A DNA stretch of 64,000 bases. It comes from Gemmatimonadetes bacterium 2013_60CM_65_52. GTDB lineage: Bacteria; Gemmatimonadota; Gemmatimonadetes; Gemmatimonadales; Gemmatimonadaceae. The translations under genes and the position numbers were made by a program. Of the stretch, positions 37,134 through 45,997 are shown piece by piece. The stretch covers positions 124,001 to 188,000 of the forward strand of contig NGFI01000002.1 of the NCBI GenBank assembly GCA_002215645.1, in the 5' to 3' direction. The number at the start of each line of letters is the position of its first letter. The first letter of the stretch is position 1. Below the pieces are notes generated by a model. The model ran no database searches. It worked only from the letters and a program-made list of their open reading frames with translations, and had not been told where the DNA came from.

Positions 37134-38979
37134 TCGGCCACACCGCCACGATTTCGGTTCCCGCGCCAGGCTCGGAGGCCAGCGTCAGCGCCGCACCAAT
37201 CCGGTCGGCGCGCTCGAACACTCCGACCAGGCCGTACCGTCCGTTCCGTGGTTGATCGGGATCGAAGCCGACGCCGTCGTCGGTAACGGCCACGCGCACG
37301 CTGCGCTGGTCCGGGTACGCCACCTCGACATCGATGCGACTTGCGCGGCTGTGCTTTGCAGCGTTCGTCAGCGCCTCACGCACAATCGCGAACAACTCCT
37401 CCTCGACTGATCGCTCGATGGCATGCGACACTCCAGTCACGCGCACCTCGAGGGAGCCGTGATAATGCCCGCGTAGGACGTCAGCTACCTCCCGCACTGC
37501 CTGCGCAAGCCCATGAGGCGTGACCGGCGGACGCAGCATGCTGACCGACCGTCTGGCTTCGGCCAGCCCCTCGACCGCGAGTTGTCGCACGGTCTCGAGC
37601 GGCTCCCGTGCGGACGCCCACGCCGGTCCCAGCCTCGACTCTGCACGTTGCAACTGCATGACGATCAGCGCGAGCGCTTGCGCGAGGGTGTCGTGGATGT
37701 CCCGGGCTAGCCGGTTGCGCTCTTCGGCGACGGCGGCGGCTTTGACCGACTCAGCGATCCGCGCACTCTGCAACGCCAGCGCGAGTAGATGCATGTAGAC
37801 GCCGCAGATCTCCCGCACGAGTGGCCAGCGTTGTTCTGTAAATGACCGGAATCCGAGCGTCAAGAACCCGATGGTATCGCCGTGCAGCACCAGGGGGAGG
37901 AGCGCAGCGAAACGATCACCCGTCCGCTGTGTGAATGCGCAGGCCCGGGCCGGTGCGTCCCGTAGCTCCGGTGGGCGAGAATTCGGGCTTTCCCAGTCGA
38001 CCCAGAACCCGGTGCGGGCTTCCCGCAACAGGCGCCAGGCCGGTGGCCAGAGCGCGAACGGTTGCGCGAGCTCCGTTGCCGCTTCCGCAGCGAGATCGAC
38101 CGCTTCGCCGTCGATCCAGACAGCCAGCCGACGCAAGGTATCTGGCACATCATCGAACAGCGACACGCTGCCGTTGTCCGCGCCGGATGCCCGAATCGCC
38201 TCGTGGAGGACTTGACTCGTAAACCGCGGCAAGTCCTCATAGGACGCGAGCATCTCGATGGACCTGCTCAGCGCCGCATTCGCGCTCGCCAGTTCCGCGG
38301 CGCGGTCCTCGGCGGCCTTGACCTGAGCGCGGATCACCGCGGCCTCACGTGATTCGTCGGCCAGCCATGCCAGTTCGAGCACGAGTGCCGCGTACCGCGT
38401 CAACGTGCGAGTCGCCAGGATTCGCTCTGCGGGTAACTCCTCCGACAAGTGATACACAAGGATGAGGAGACCGATGATCGTGTCGCCACGCCGTAGCGCC
38501 AAGCCCGCATTGTTCCGGGGCACGTCGGGGTGCACGATCTCTGGGAACGCGGGGTGGACCCCGCAATCGCCGTACGCGACAAACGTGTCCGTTGCGGCGA
38601 GGATATCCTTCCAGCGTGGGAAGCCCTCCGCCGGCATCACCTCCAACTTCTGAGCCAACCGGTCGTTGTTCGCACTATCGAGGACGACTCCACCCAGAAC
38701 GTACGACTGGATGACGAGGGTACGCGTGGTCGGCTCGTAGCGGAGGAGCGCCCCGCCGTCGGCGCCGGCGACCTCGATGATTGACGTGAGCACCTCACTC
38801 GCCCACAACCGGACGTCCGACAGATTCGCCAGGCGGTCAAGAGAGCGTTGCAGCACGGCGCTCGCCGCCGACAGCTGCGCCGCCTGCGCGCGCCCCCTGC
38901 CGATCACCCCGATAGCGGTTTCGTCTGATGAACGCGGAGACGGCCGGCTCTGCGCACTATGGTTGCCACTTGATGTCAT
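37126..38979 (-). CDS. GAF-domain sensor histidine kinase (HisKA_3 type)
   Basis: 617 aa, no membrane segment. Two GAF-like regions (about residues 50-200 and 250-400) separated by a coiled coil (VIRAQVKAAEDRAAELASAN). Phospho-acceptor His in RNRLARDIHDTLAQAL, then the HATPase motifs: EALTNAAKHSRASRIDVEV, VAVTDDGVGFD and GRYGLVGVFERADRIGA. NarX-like cytoplasmic sensor paired with the downstream regulator. Signal not predictable. Confidence 0.93.
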   Translation of the reverse strand: MTSSGNHSAQSRPSPRSSDETAIGVIGRGRAQAAQLSAASAVLQRSLDRLANLSDVRLWASEVLTSIIEVAGADGGALLRYEPTTRTLVIQSYVLGGVVLDSANNDRLAQKLEVMPAEGFPRWKDILAATDTFVAYGDCGVHPAFPEIVHPDVPRNNAGLALRRGDTIIGLLILVYHLSEELPAERILATRTLTRYAALVLELAWLADESREAAVIRAQVKAAEDRAAELASANAALSRSIEMLASYEDLPRFTSQVLHEAIRASGADNGSVSLFDDVPDTLRRLAVWIDGEAVDLAAEAATELAQPFALWPPAWRLLREARTGFWVDWESPNSRPPELRDAPARACAFTQRTGDRFAALLPLVLHGDTIGFLTLGFRSFTEQRWPLVREICGVYMHLLALALQSARIAESVKAAAVAEERNRLARDIHDTLAQALALIVMQLQRAESRLGPAWASAREPLETVRQLAVEGLAEARRSVSMLRPPVTPHGLAQAVREVADVLRGHYHGSLEVRVTGVSHAIERSVEEELFAIVREALTNAAKHSRASRIDVEVAYPDQRSVRVAVTDDGVGFDPDQPRNGRYGLVGVFERADRIGAALTLASEPGAGTEIVAVWPND

Positions 38980-39277
38980 CGTCCTGGCGCGTCCCTAGTG
39001 GAAAGAAAACCCCTCTTAATACGCGTCTTCCCCGAAGAAAGCATCAACCGAACCGGCCAGAAAAAACCATTACTGTTGGCATAGCTCGTCTGTCGATGTG
39101 CGTCCGGTCCCGAGGGTAGGGCTCGGGTCGGGCGCGCAGTGCTCGCACCCTCTGCACCGCATAATGCGACTTTCGAGCGCGGATGGCGTCTGGTCACCGT
39201 TGGTCGCCGTTGTGCACCAGCAAAACGGCCCGCCGAGTTCGGCAGGTCATTTTAGCAAACGAATATTTCACAAGAAG
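38980..39277. other. gene-free region between two kinases
   Basis: 298 bp between the stop of the Ser/Thr kinase and the start of the histidine kinase operon. AT-richer around 38995-39090. I see no clear promoter pair, gene or strong hairpin. Confidence 0.4.
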
Positions 39278-41602
39278 TTACAGAGCGGGCGACGGCGCGG
39301 ACGGACGATTGTCTTGGACAGACGCACCCCCTCGCTCCCAGCGGACGCGAACGTCATCGAGCAGGCTGAGATAGCGGGGATGATCGCGGATAGGCGCGAG
39401 GAGCACGGCGTGCTCGGCCAGATACGGATAGTTCGCAAACCCGAAGTTCGCGGCCGCGGTAATGGCATCGACGGCCGCCTCGAGGTCGCCCGACTGGGCG
39501 TGCAGATCGGCGACGAGCCGGGCGAACATCTCGCTCTGCGTCGCCGACGCTTTCATTTCCGCGGTCATCGCGGCCCGCGCACCGGCAAGGTCGCCGCGAA
39601 CTGCGAGCGCATATGCGTGGCCGAGCTGGCCGAATACCGTCGTCGGGAACGTCGCGGCCAACGCATCGGCTGCGACGATCGCCTCGGTCTTCCGTCCGCT
39701 CATCGCCAGAACCCACGCGAGGAAGAAATGCGCCGCGGGATTCGCTCCATCCATGTCGAAGAAGCGGCGGTAGTGCATGATCGCGGCGTCGTAGCGGCCC
39801 ACCATCAGGTCGCACATGCCGGGCAGGCATTGGAACAGCGGCGTGAGCGGATCGAGCGCGACCAACAGGTCCGCGATCCAGCGAGCACGATCGCCTCGGC
39901 CGGCGAGCAAGTAGGCGTACGCGAGGAGGGCAGCAGCGTCGGCGCTGTTCGGATCGAGCTCCATTGCGCGCTCGAACGATCGAATCGCGTCGCGGATGTC
40001 CCCGCGCCGAAAACGGATCGAGCCCTCGAGCCAGTGAATGTCGAACGAGTCGCTCTCGATCAACGCCAGTCGGCGCGCGCAATCCTCGGCTCTGGCGATT
40101 CGCTCGGCGGCATCGACCTGGCCCGTTTCGATCGTGAGCAAGTTCGCATTGCCCAGCGCGGCGAGGAGGCGGGGATTCTCGCCGACGATCTCGAGCGCGT
40201 TGTCCAGGAGTTGAACCGCCCGGTCGAGCGACTGCAGGCTGAACGTCCACATCGCCTGCCGCGCCTGCAGGAAGTATTCGTACGCCCGCAGATCCTGAAT
40301 CGGCCGCTCGGTCAGATGGCGCGCCTCGCGCGGCGTGAGCTTCAGCCGCAACGAGTCGACGATCGTTCGCGAAATCTGTTCCTGCACCGCGAATACGTCC
40401 TCGACGGAGCCGCCGAGCTTGTCGGCCCAGACCACGGAGCCATCGGACGCATCGAGCAAGCGCGCCGTGACGCGGAGCGACGTGCCGGCTCGCCGCACCG
40501 TTCCGTCGAGTACGTATCGCACCTTGAGCTCGCGTGCGACCGTCTCAGGATCCTTCGTTGTCTGCTTGAACCGCATCATCGACGCCCGCGCGATGACGTG
40601 CAGCGCGCGGATCGGCGAAAGGTCCGTGATGATCTCGTCGGTGAGTCCGTCGGCAAACAGCTCGTCCGACGATTCCGGACTGACGTTCACGAACGGCATG
40701 ATCGCGATCGAGACCTTGGCCGAGATCACCGCCGCAGCACTGTGGATTCCCTCCGCGGCCGGCGTGTCGAGCGCGGCCAGAATCGCATCCGCCGAGTCGG
40801 GGCGCAACGCCGGATCCTTCGCGAGGCAGTGCATGATGAGCGATGCGAGCGGCGCCGGAACGTCGTTTCGTTTGTCGCCAATCGCGACCGGCTCCTCGAC
40901 GATGTGCGCGGCGATCAGCGCCTGCGTGGTGCGCCCGGCAAACGGCGGCGCGCCCACCAAGAGCTCGTAAGCGACCACGCCCAGTGCGTAGAGGTCCGCG
41001 CGGTGATCAACGTCCGAATCGCCCGCGGCCTGTTCGGGCGCCATGTACGCCGGCGTGCCGAGCGCCGTACCGAACACCGTGAGCGCTTCCGCGCCCGGGC
41101 CGTCGCCGAGCGCGGCAGCAAGCGCCTTGGCGATCCCGAAGTCGGTAACGACAGCCGCGCTTCCCGACAACAGGACGTTCTCGGGTTTGATGTCGCGATG
41201 TACGATGCCGCGCGCGTGCGCGAATGCGAGAGCACGCGCGATGTCGCGGACGACGCCGACGGTTTCCTGAATGCCGAGCCGACCGGAGCGCACGATCCGT
41301 TCGCGCAGTGTCTCCCCCTCGACGAACGGCATTGTATAGAACGGCAGCCCATCGGTATCGCCAGCGGTGTGCACCGGAACGATGTTCGCCTGCTGCAACG
41401 ACGCGGCGAGACGGATCTCGCGCCGAAAGCGGTCCACGCTCACCGCCGCCGCGAACTCGGGCGCGAGCGTCTTGATCACGACACGCCGGCCGAGGTGGAC
41501 ATCTCGCGCGACGAACACGCGCGCCATTCCGCCGCCGCCGAGCTCGCGCTCGACGACGTAGGCATCACCCAGGGTCGATTGAAGGTGGTCGCGAAGCTCC
41601 AC
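39278..41602 (-). CDS. Ser/Thr protein kinase with TolB-like and TPR domains
   Basis: 774 aa. N-terminal PknB-type kinase: glycine loop LGGGGMARVF, Lys in RVVIKTLAPE, catalytic HRDIKPENVL, DFGIAKAL and MAPEQAAGD. It is followed by the TolB-like segment SIAIMPFVNVSPESSDELFADG (split across about residues 290-315) and KVRYVLDGTVRRAG. The last 350 residues are TPR helices (LARAEDCARRLALIE, MHYRRFFDMDGANPAAHFF). No transmembrane helix. The architecture is widespread in Gemmatimonadota. Substrates unknown. Confidence 0.92.
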   Translation of the reverse strand: MELRDHLQSTLGDAYVVERELGGGGMARVFVARDVHLGRRVVIKTLAPEFAAAVSVDRFRREIRLAASLQQANIVPVHTAGDTDGLPFYTMPFVEGETLRERIVRSGRLGIQETVGVVRDIARALAFAHARGIVHRDIKPENVLLSGSAAVVTDFGIAKALAAALGDGPGAEALTVFGTALGTPAYMAPEQAAGDSDVDHRADLYALGVVAYELLVGAPPFAGRTTQALIAAHIVEEPVAIGDKRNDVPAPLASLIMHCLAKDPALRPDSADAILAALDTPAAEGIHSAAAVISAKVSIAIMPFVNVSPESSDELFADGLTDEIITDLSPIRALHVIARASMMRFKQTTKDPETVARELKVRYVLDGTVRRAGTSLRVTARLLDASDGSVVWADKLGGSVEDVFAVQEQISRTIVDSLRLKLTPREARHLTERPIQDLRAYEYFLQARQAMWTFSLQSLDRAVQLLDNALEIVGENPRLLAALGNANLLTIETGQVDAAERIARAEDCARRLALIESDSFDIHWLEGSIRFRRGDIRDAIRSFERAMELDPNSADAAALLAYAYLLAGRGDRARWIADLLVALDPLTPLFQCLPGMCDLMVGRYDAAIMHYRRFFDMDGANPAAHFFLAWVLAMSGRKTEAIVAADALAATFPTTVFGQLGHAYALAVRGDLAGARAAMTAEMKASATQSEMFARLVADLHAQSGDLEAAVDAITAAANFGFANYPYLAEHAVLLAPIRDHPRYLSLLDDVRVRWERGGASVQDNRPSAPSPAL

Positions 41603-41747
41603 GGGCAGGCGGCCTCACGCGGGCTCGGGACGAGCTAACCTAGCCGTGCGTGTGAGGCTCCGCCACCTGAGAAACCCATGGGCGTCGCTGTTGGCGCGCG
41701 CGCATTTCTCGGCGCAGCTTCGCATGGCCGCTCGCCACGTTCCCTAT

Positions 41748-42152
41748 TCACTCTCCATGTACCTTGCGGAGCCCGGCGATGAACCGCTTGCGATCGCGTT
41801 TCATCGCTGCGACAAGCTTCGGCGGCGCGTCCGTTTCCTCGTGCGCCGCCGCCCAGACGACCATCTCCAGCAGCATCGGCGCCAGGTCCATTCCCTTTGG
41901 CGTCAGCCGGTACATCGCCCGTCGTCCGTCCGTTGGATCGATCGTGCGCGCGATGATCCCAGCGCAATCGAGATGCTCGAGTCGTTGGGCCAGCACATTG
42001 GTCGCCATGCCTTCGCCCGCGGCCAGAAATTCCCCATACGTCCGTCGATCCGTGAACATCAGATCGCGCACGACGAGAAGGGACCATCGGTCACCGAAGA
42101 TGTCGAGTGATGTTGCGATCGGGCAGCGCGATCGCGCTTCCTTCCGAGTCAT
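41748..42152 (-). CDS. HxlR-family transcriptional regulator
   Basis: 134 aa winged helix: CPIATSLDIFGDRWSLLVVR, FLAAGEGMATNVLAQRLEHL, GIIARTIDPTDGRRAMYRLT. Conserved N-terminal Cys (C10), often redox or electrophile sensitive in this family. Divergent from a small membrane protein gene, with a clear palindrome between them. Confidence 0.92.
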   Translation of the reverse strand: MTRKEARSRCPIATSLDIFGDRWSLLVVRDLMFTDRRTYGEFLAAGEGMATNVLAQRLEHLDCAGIIARTIDPTDGRRAMYRLTPKGMDLAPMLLEMVVWAAAHEETDAPPKLVAAMKRDRKRFIAGLRKVHGE

Positions 42153-42221
42153 CCGAGGGACGCCTCCTCAATACATGTCCTACGCCAGAGTCCGTGACCG
42201 AGTTGCGGACTTGCCGATAAC

Positions 42222-42238
42222 ACTTGCTATTTGCAAGT
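42222..42238. promoter_or_regulatory. HxlR operator
   Basis: ACTTGC-TATTT-GCAAGT (42222-42238) perfect inverted repeat, flanked by GATAAC and TTATC so that the symmetry continues. Located 30 bp before the membrane protein start. Confidence 0.6.
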
Positions 42239-42267
42239 TATCTTCCCGCACCGCCAGAGAGGACCCC

Positions 42268-42660
42268 ATGCTTCGCTTTGTACTCACCGTGCTCGCCTAT
42301 CTCGTGCCGACCTTCGCTCTCGGCTTCACCTGGCACCTCAAGATCTTCCAGGCCACCTACCGGGAGCTTCGCATCTACCGTGAAGACATCATCATCCCGT
42401 TCGGCTTCGCCTCGATGCTGATTCAGGGGATCATCTTTGCCGTGGCCTACCCGCGCCTTGTCGTGAACCCTGCGTCGATCGCGAGCGGAATGGGCTTCGC
42501 AGCGGCTGCCGCGCTCCTGTCGTGGACGTTCACTACCCTCGCCGTCGCGGCAAAGCACCCGATGACGTCCGTCTCACGGTTCGTCGCGACCGAGACGGGC
42601 TTTACGGCGCTCCAGTTTCTGTTCGTCGGCCCGCTGTTCGCCCTCGCCGCGCGGTTCTAG
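42268..42660 (+). CDS. small four-helix membrane protein
   Basis: 130 aa from ATG 42268 with GAGAGGA upstream. Four hydrophobic segments (LTVLAYLVPTFALGF; IPFGFASMLIQGIIFAVAY; GMGFAAAAALLSWTFTTLAV; ALQFLFVGPLFALAA). Regulated gene of the divergent HxlR protein, by position. I do not recognise a named family. Confidence 0.75.
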   Translation: MLRFVLTVLAYLVPTFALGFTWHLKIFQATYRELRIYREDIIIPFGFASMLIQGIIFAVAYPRLVVNPASIASGMGFAAAAALLSWTFTTLAVAAKHPMTSVSRFVATETGFTALQFLFVGPLFALAARF

Positions 42661-42692
42661 GATCGAACGAGGCACATGGGTGACCACAAAAA

Positions 42693-42725
42693 AGCGGCTG
42701 GTCACCGTTTTGGTGATCGGCCGCT
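42693..42725. terminator. hairpin next to the displaced tRNA 3' end
   Basis: 14-bp arms (42693-42706, 42712-42725), 12 matched plus two wobbles, with an A6 run on the left that is a U-tract for leftward RNA. Likely the original terminator of tRNA-Gly before the insertion, and able to end the rightward membrane-protein transcript. Confidence 0.6.
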
Positions 42726-42756
42726 TCCAACTTCTCGAGACTCTCGCTATTCAAAA

Positions 42757-42801
42757 GAGCGGGCGACCAGACTCGAACCGGCGACGTCCAGCTTGGGAAG
42801 C
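42757..42801 (-). repeat. displaced 3' part of tRNA-Gly (att site)
   Basis: 45 bp, identical at 44 positions to 47777-47821, the 3' part of the intact tRNA-Gly(CCC), same orientation. It covers the T-arm, variable region, anticodon 3' side and acceptor 3' strand. Similarity stops sharply after GGGAAGC. Interpreted as the outer attachment site. Confidence 0.85.
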
Positions 42802-42894
42802 ATGGAGAATACTCAACTCCATGTCAGGCGGCGCTCTAAACCCGTGATTCAGCGGATCGCGATGTGCATTGGCGCTCACAGGTTGTCGCCGATT

Positions 42895-42922
42895 GCACCC
42901 CACGTGCCCCACTGTGCCCCAA
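42895..42922. repeat. GTGCCCCAC-like motifs at left end of islet
   Basis: GCACCCCAC (42895-42903), GTGCCCCAC (42904-42912) and GTGCCCCAA (42914-42922). Related motifs occur near the right end (GTGCCCCAG 47689-47697, GTACCCCAC 47701-47709). Possible integrase arm-type sites; inference only. Confidence 0.35.
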
Positions 42923-42934
42923 CACGCTCCACGA

Positions 42935-43347
42935 GCCACGTGGGGACGGACCGCCGCGGGGTGGTGCACTCGCTCACGACCACCGATGCCGCCGCGAGCG
43001 AAATCAACCAATTGCCGCACTTGGTGCATGGTGACGAGCGCGCCCTCTATGGTGACCGGGCCTACTGGAGCGAGGCGGACCGGCAGGCATGTGAGGCCGC
43101 CGGGATCAAGTACCGGATGACTCGGCGCGGCACGGCGCACCATCCGCTGTCCGAGCGCTGGCGGCAGATCAATCGCGCGCGGTCGTCGGTCCGGGCGCGC
43201 AGCGAGTTCGTGTTTCAAGTGGTGAAGTGTCAGTGGAAGCACACGAAGGTGCGCTATCGCGGACTCGCCAAGAATACGGCTCAGGTCTTCACGCTCTTCG
43301 CGCTCACCAACCTGTTTCTGGTACGGCACCGATGGGCCCCGGCGTAG
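42935..43347 (+). pseudogene. IS5-family transposase, C-terminal fragment
   Basis: About 130 C-terminal residues of an IS5-type DDE transposase: ALYGDRAYWSEADRQACEAA, RARSSVRARSEFVFQVVKCQ and RYRGLAKNTAQVFTLFALTN, carrying the DDE Glu region. The N-terminal two thirds with the first Asp are absent and no start or terminal inverted repeats are evident. Debris of an insertion at the left end of the islet. Confidence 0.85.
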
Positions 43348-43605
43348 GGCGACGTGTCGGCCGGACCGCCGTCATGCTGGGGTATGAGGCGAGATGACCG
43401 GAGGAAGACTCCCTCTTACCGTCTCTCACACGGCAATCTCGTCCGTCAATCTGCGTTCACAGGTCCGACTCCTCTTAGATGCCCATACTTCAGACCGTCC
43501 CTAGGGCTCGCTGTCTGATGCCACCGCTACGAGCACGACCTCGTGAGCCCGCCGCTCGCGATCCTCGAGGGCGCTCGTGGAGTGTTGCACTGAGGGCACC
43601 AACGT
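43348..43605. other. gene-free stretch inside the islet
   Basis: 258 bp between the transposase fragment and the 3' end of the JAB-E1 gene. Only shadow frames; no hairpin or repeat noted. Confidence 0.4.
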
Positions 43606-45138
43606 TCAGTGGTCAGAGTGCGGCAGCTCCGCAGCATCGCCAAGTCCTTCCGCCAGCTCGCAGTGAGGGCATCCGGCGACACGGTCGCGTGGGAGTTCAT
43701 CCAAAGTGCCTCCAACGAGGTCGTAGTACACCTCGGAGACCGGCCGCTTGGAGAGTCCATACAGAAGGTCCTGCAACCGCAGTTCCACCAGCGCGGCAGT
43801 CATTGCGTTCATTGGCATGACGCTGGGCGCGTGCTCGGGGCCCAAGTGCTCGACGTAGCCACGGGCACGGTCCGCCGCCACCTCGGCCTCAGTGCGATAT
43901 GCCAACGACAGTTTCCGGGAGGTGATGTGCCCCGAACACCACAAGCAGGGTCCGCCCGGCACCAGAACACTCACGCGGGCGCCACCGGCTTCCACCGTCG
44001 CCGCATCCGCCGTCACGTCGTCCTCGGCAGTGGAGCGAATGACATTCGCCCCGTCAAGCACTGGAATGAAATGAGCATAGGCGACGGCGTTCACGAAATT
44101 GCGGACTCGCACGTCGTCAACGGCCAGGCTGATCACGTCTGCGTCGAGGAGACGAGCGAGCTCATCCGAATGCCGTACGTCCGCCTTCCGCCACCAAACC
44201 CATACCTCGCGCACGAGTGCGACGCGCCCGATCATCGCTGCAAGCGTCTCCGCCTTGCCGGCGCGTCGCTGGGCGTCAGAAAACGTGAAGCTGCCGGATC
44301 GGTTGATGTTTACGGTCTTAATGACGTCGGGATCCCAGAGGCTCATCCGGCCGAAGCCCATCCGCGCCGAGTCCTCGGCGGTGATCGAGCCGACTCCGCC
44401 CGTGCCGACGAAGGCAACGTGCACTTCAGCAAGGAGCCGTTGGCCGTCCCGTCCGAAGACCCGAACGGAGCGATCGGCCCAAGATGGGGGCTGATACGCT
44501 TCGGGCCCGGCTTCGGCCGTCCGCCGGAACTCGAAATGGGATCTACTAAGGGTCCGGTATCGCGTCACCACGTGCATCGTCACGCCGGCGTCTCTGGTCC
44601 AGCGCAGTTCACGCGCGCGCAACTGGTCTTCGCTCACGACGATCGAGACCAGCGGCGCTGATCCCTTGAGGAACCCTTCACCGAAGAGGAAAGCGGCCAG
44701 CTCGCGATCAGCGTTGTCATCGTCGGCGCTCCACACGGGGTTGCCGCGACCAGGATGAGTGTGCAGAACCGCGATCCCGGTTTCGCCCGAGCGTCCGGAA
44801 AGGTCATCAATTACCCGGTTCCAGTAGCGAGAGGTTATCGTCACGACATAACCGCGATGGTATGAGAGATCGCCATCCTGGGGCGGTAGCGAATCCTGAA
44901 CGATCAGCGAGCGCCGCGACGCGCCGGTGCTCACGCGGCACAAAGCGATGACCGCGCCCTCTCGCGGAGCGGCCGAAAGCGCCAGGCCCCAAACGGCCTC
45001 TCGAACCCCACCCGTCCAGGCAATCTCGATGCGGGCGTTGAGCGTCAGGCCTTCCCGGCGGGTCATGGTCTTCACGAGACCGAGCACGGCTCCCATGGCG
45101 GCGTCGATCGACGCGCGAAGGCGCGTTGTCACTGTCAC
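43606..45138 (-). CDS. JAB peptidase / ThiF-type E1 fusion
   Basis: 510 aa, GTG start, third in the operon. N-terminal Prok-JAB metalloprotease domain: zinc motif H126-T-H128-P with S137 and D140 (JAMM). C-terminal E1/ThiF adenylating domain: GTGGVG at 245-250, D269/D271, NINR at 277-280, K295. Two CxxC pairs (C398/C401, C490/C493) form the structural zinc site. The only other Cys is C67 in the JAB part, so a separate E1 thioester Cys is not apparent. Probably activates the adjacent ubiquitin-like protein and trims or removes it. JAB-E1 fusions are known from predicted bacterial ubiquitin-like operons. Confidence 0.88.
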   Translation of the reverse strand: MTVTTRLRASIDAAMGAVLGLVKTMTRREGLTLNARIEIAWTGGVREAVWGLALSAAPREGAVIALCRVSTGASRRSLIVQDSLPPQDGDLSYHRGYVVTITSRYWNRVIDDLSGRSGETGIAVLHTHPGRGNPVWSADDDNADRELAAFLFGEGFLKGSAPLVSIVVSEDQLRARELRWTRDAGVTMHVVTRYRTLSRSHFEFRRTAEAGPEAYQPPSWADRSVRVFGRDGQRLLAEVHVAFVGTGGVGSITAEDSARMGFGRMSLWDPDVIKTVNINRSGSFTFSDAQRRAGKAETLAAMIGRVALVREVWVWWRKADVRHSDELARLLDADVISLAVDDVRVRNFVNAVAYAHFIPVLDGANVIRSTAEDDVTADAATVEAGGARVSVLVPGGPCLWCSGHITSRKLSLAYRTEAEVAADRARGYVEHLGPEHAPSVMPMNAMTAALVELRLQDLLYGLSKRPVSEVYYDLVGGTLDELPRDRVAGCPHCELAEGLGDAAELPHSDH

Positions 45139-45141
45139 GGC

Positions 45142-45543
45142 CTAGTCCCTCCGGAGGAAGCGCCCTTCAATGTTCGCGACGTGCGTTTCGAGTGTGTCTT
45201 TCGCCGGGTCCCAGGGAGCGCCCTTCGGGGCCCACGAAAACTTGAGCCACCGACGGCCAAGCAGGTCGGCCTCGCTCGTGGATCTCGGCTTTTCGGAGCC
45301 ACCAGCGAGTTTCAGGTCCAGCGGGAGGACGTAGAAGCCGGTCGGATCCGGCTCAGCATCGGGGTAACCGACTGCGACGATGAAGGCGAGCGCGGCGAGC
45401 TCGCCTGGGACGAATGCGTCGGTGGCGGGCGGCGTGAACGGCTCAATCACCACCACCACCATCTCGCCGACGTCTACGCAGCGAACTGCGCTGCCCGGAC
45501 GCGTGAGCTTTGCCGCATCGTCCCAGACGCGCTTCCGGCTCAT
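45142..45543 (-). CDS. Prok-E2_E-like ubiquitin-conjugating fold protein
   Basis: 133 aa. E2/RWD-like pattern: GEMVVVVIEPF, YPDAEPDPTGFYVLP (60-74), then LGRRWLKFSW (95-104), W111, DTLETHVANIEGRFL. This matches the family E bacterial E2s (YPD-PD-FYV-P, then W-x-FS-x). The only Cys is C22, outside the expected active-site loop, and the FSRH-type His is replaced by FSW. It may work through other residues or as a scaffold. Starts by ATGA overlap with the Ubl gene; the E1 gene follows 3 nt after its stop. Confidence 0.75.
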   Translation of the reverse strand: MSRKRVWDDAAKLTRPGSAVRCVDVGEMVVVVIEPFTPPATDAFVPGELAALAFIVAVGYPDAEPDPTGFYVLPLDLKLAGGSEKPRSTSEADLLGRRWLKFSWAPKGAPWDPAKDTLETHVANIEGRFLRRD

Positions 45544-45854
45544 GAGCGGCCCGCTCCTGTCGGCGACGAGTAATCGGTTCCCCGCAGAGTCGCGCGGAAA
45601 TGGTCACCGGGGTTCACCCGCACGACTTCATCCGGGCCGATCCGCTTGTCGGCGTGGCCGCCCTTAACGGTGAACAGCTCATACCGCTCGGACGTCAGCT
45701 CGACGCGGCGGAGAATCTCCGAACCCGTAACATCCTCGCCACGAGCGTTCACGTGGCCTTGGCGGTCGTTGACGTGAAACACGCCCTGACCGACCGCCTC
45801 ACCGTCGTGCCCGCCGTGATCCCGACCATGCTGCTCCTTCGCTGCTGTCGCCAT
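45540..45854 (-). CDS. ubiquitin-like protein (single multiubiquitin-type domain)
   Basis: 104 aa from ATG 45854, with AAGGGGAG upstream; the open frame runs to 45926, but that start would fall in the operator. A His/Gly-rich N-terminal tail (HGRDHGGHDGE) precedes a Multi_ubiq-type beta-grasp domain at about 24-92: VFHVNDRQGHVNARGEDVTG, SEILRRVELTSERYELFTVK, EVVRVNPGDHFRATLRG. The tail after it is TDYSSPTGAGRS, with no C-terminal Gly. Maturation by a peptidase (the JAB domain) is a possible step. First gene of the operon. Confidence 0.8.
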   Translation of the reverse strand: MATAAKEQHGRDHGGHDGEAVGQGVFHVNDRQGHVNARGEDVTGSEILRRVELTSERYELFTVKGGHADKRIGPDEVVRVNPGDHFRATLRGTDYSSPTGAGRS

Positions 45855-45909
45855 AGTCTCCCCTTGCCCGAATGGGCGTGTGAGTTCACATTCCCGCGTA
45901 CAGGATTTG

Positions 45910-45987
45910 TATAGCGTCGAGTACACTCGCTCGGCAAAGAAAATCGCCCTGAAGCGGGCTTATGGACAACTATAGCGCGGAGTATAC
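45910..45987. promoter_or_regulatory. paired 17-bp sites between ubl and xre genes
   Basis: TATAGCGTCGAGTACAC (45910-45926) and TATAGCGCGGAGTATAC (45971-45987) match at 14 of 17 bases, 61 bp apart, in the same orientation. The first overlaps a leftward -10 (TATACA; -35 TTGCCG, 18-nt spacer) for the ubl operon. The second lies 11 bp before the XRE start. Likely XRE repressor sites controlling both directions. Confidence 0.6.
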
Positions 45988-45997
45988 CCACTACGCA

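Noticed and set aside
35388-37286. 632-aa rightward open frame
   Set aside because: Runs antisense across three genes (adaptor, repeat, response regulator); no domain.
39098-41638. 846-aa rightward open frame
   Set aside because: Antisense shadow of the Ser/Thr kinase; Arg-rich low-information sequence typical of high-GC opposite strands.
42676-42930. Upstream part of the transposase open frame
   Set aside because: Covers the hairpin and tRNA fragment; transposase-like protein only starts at about 42935.
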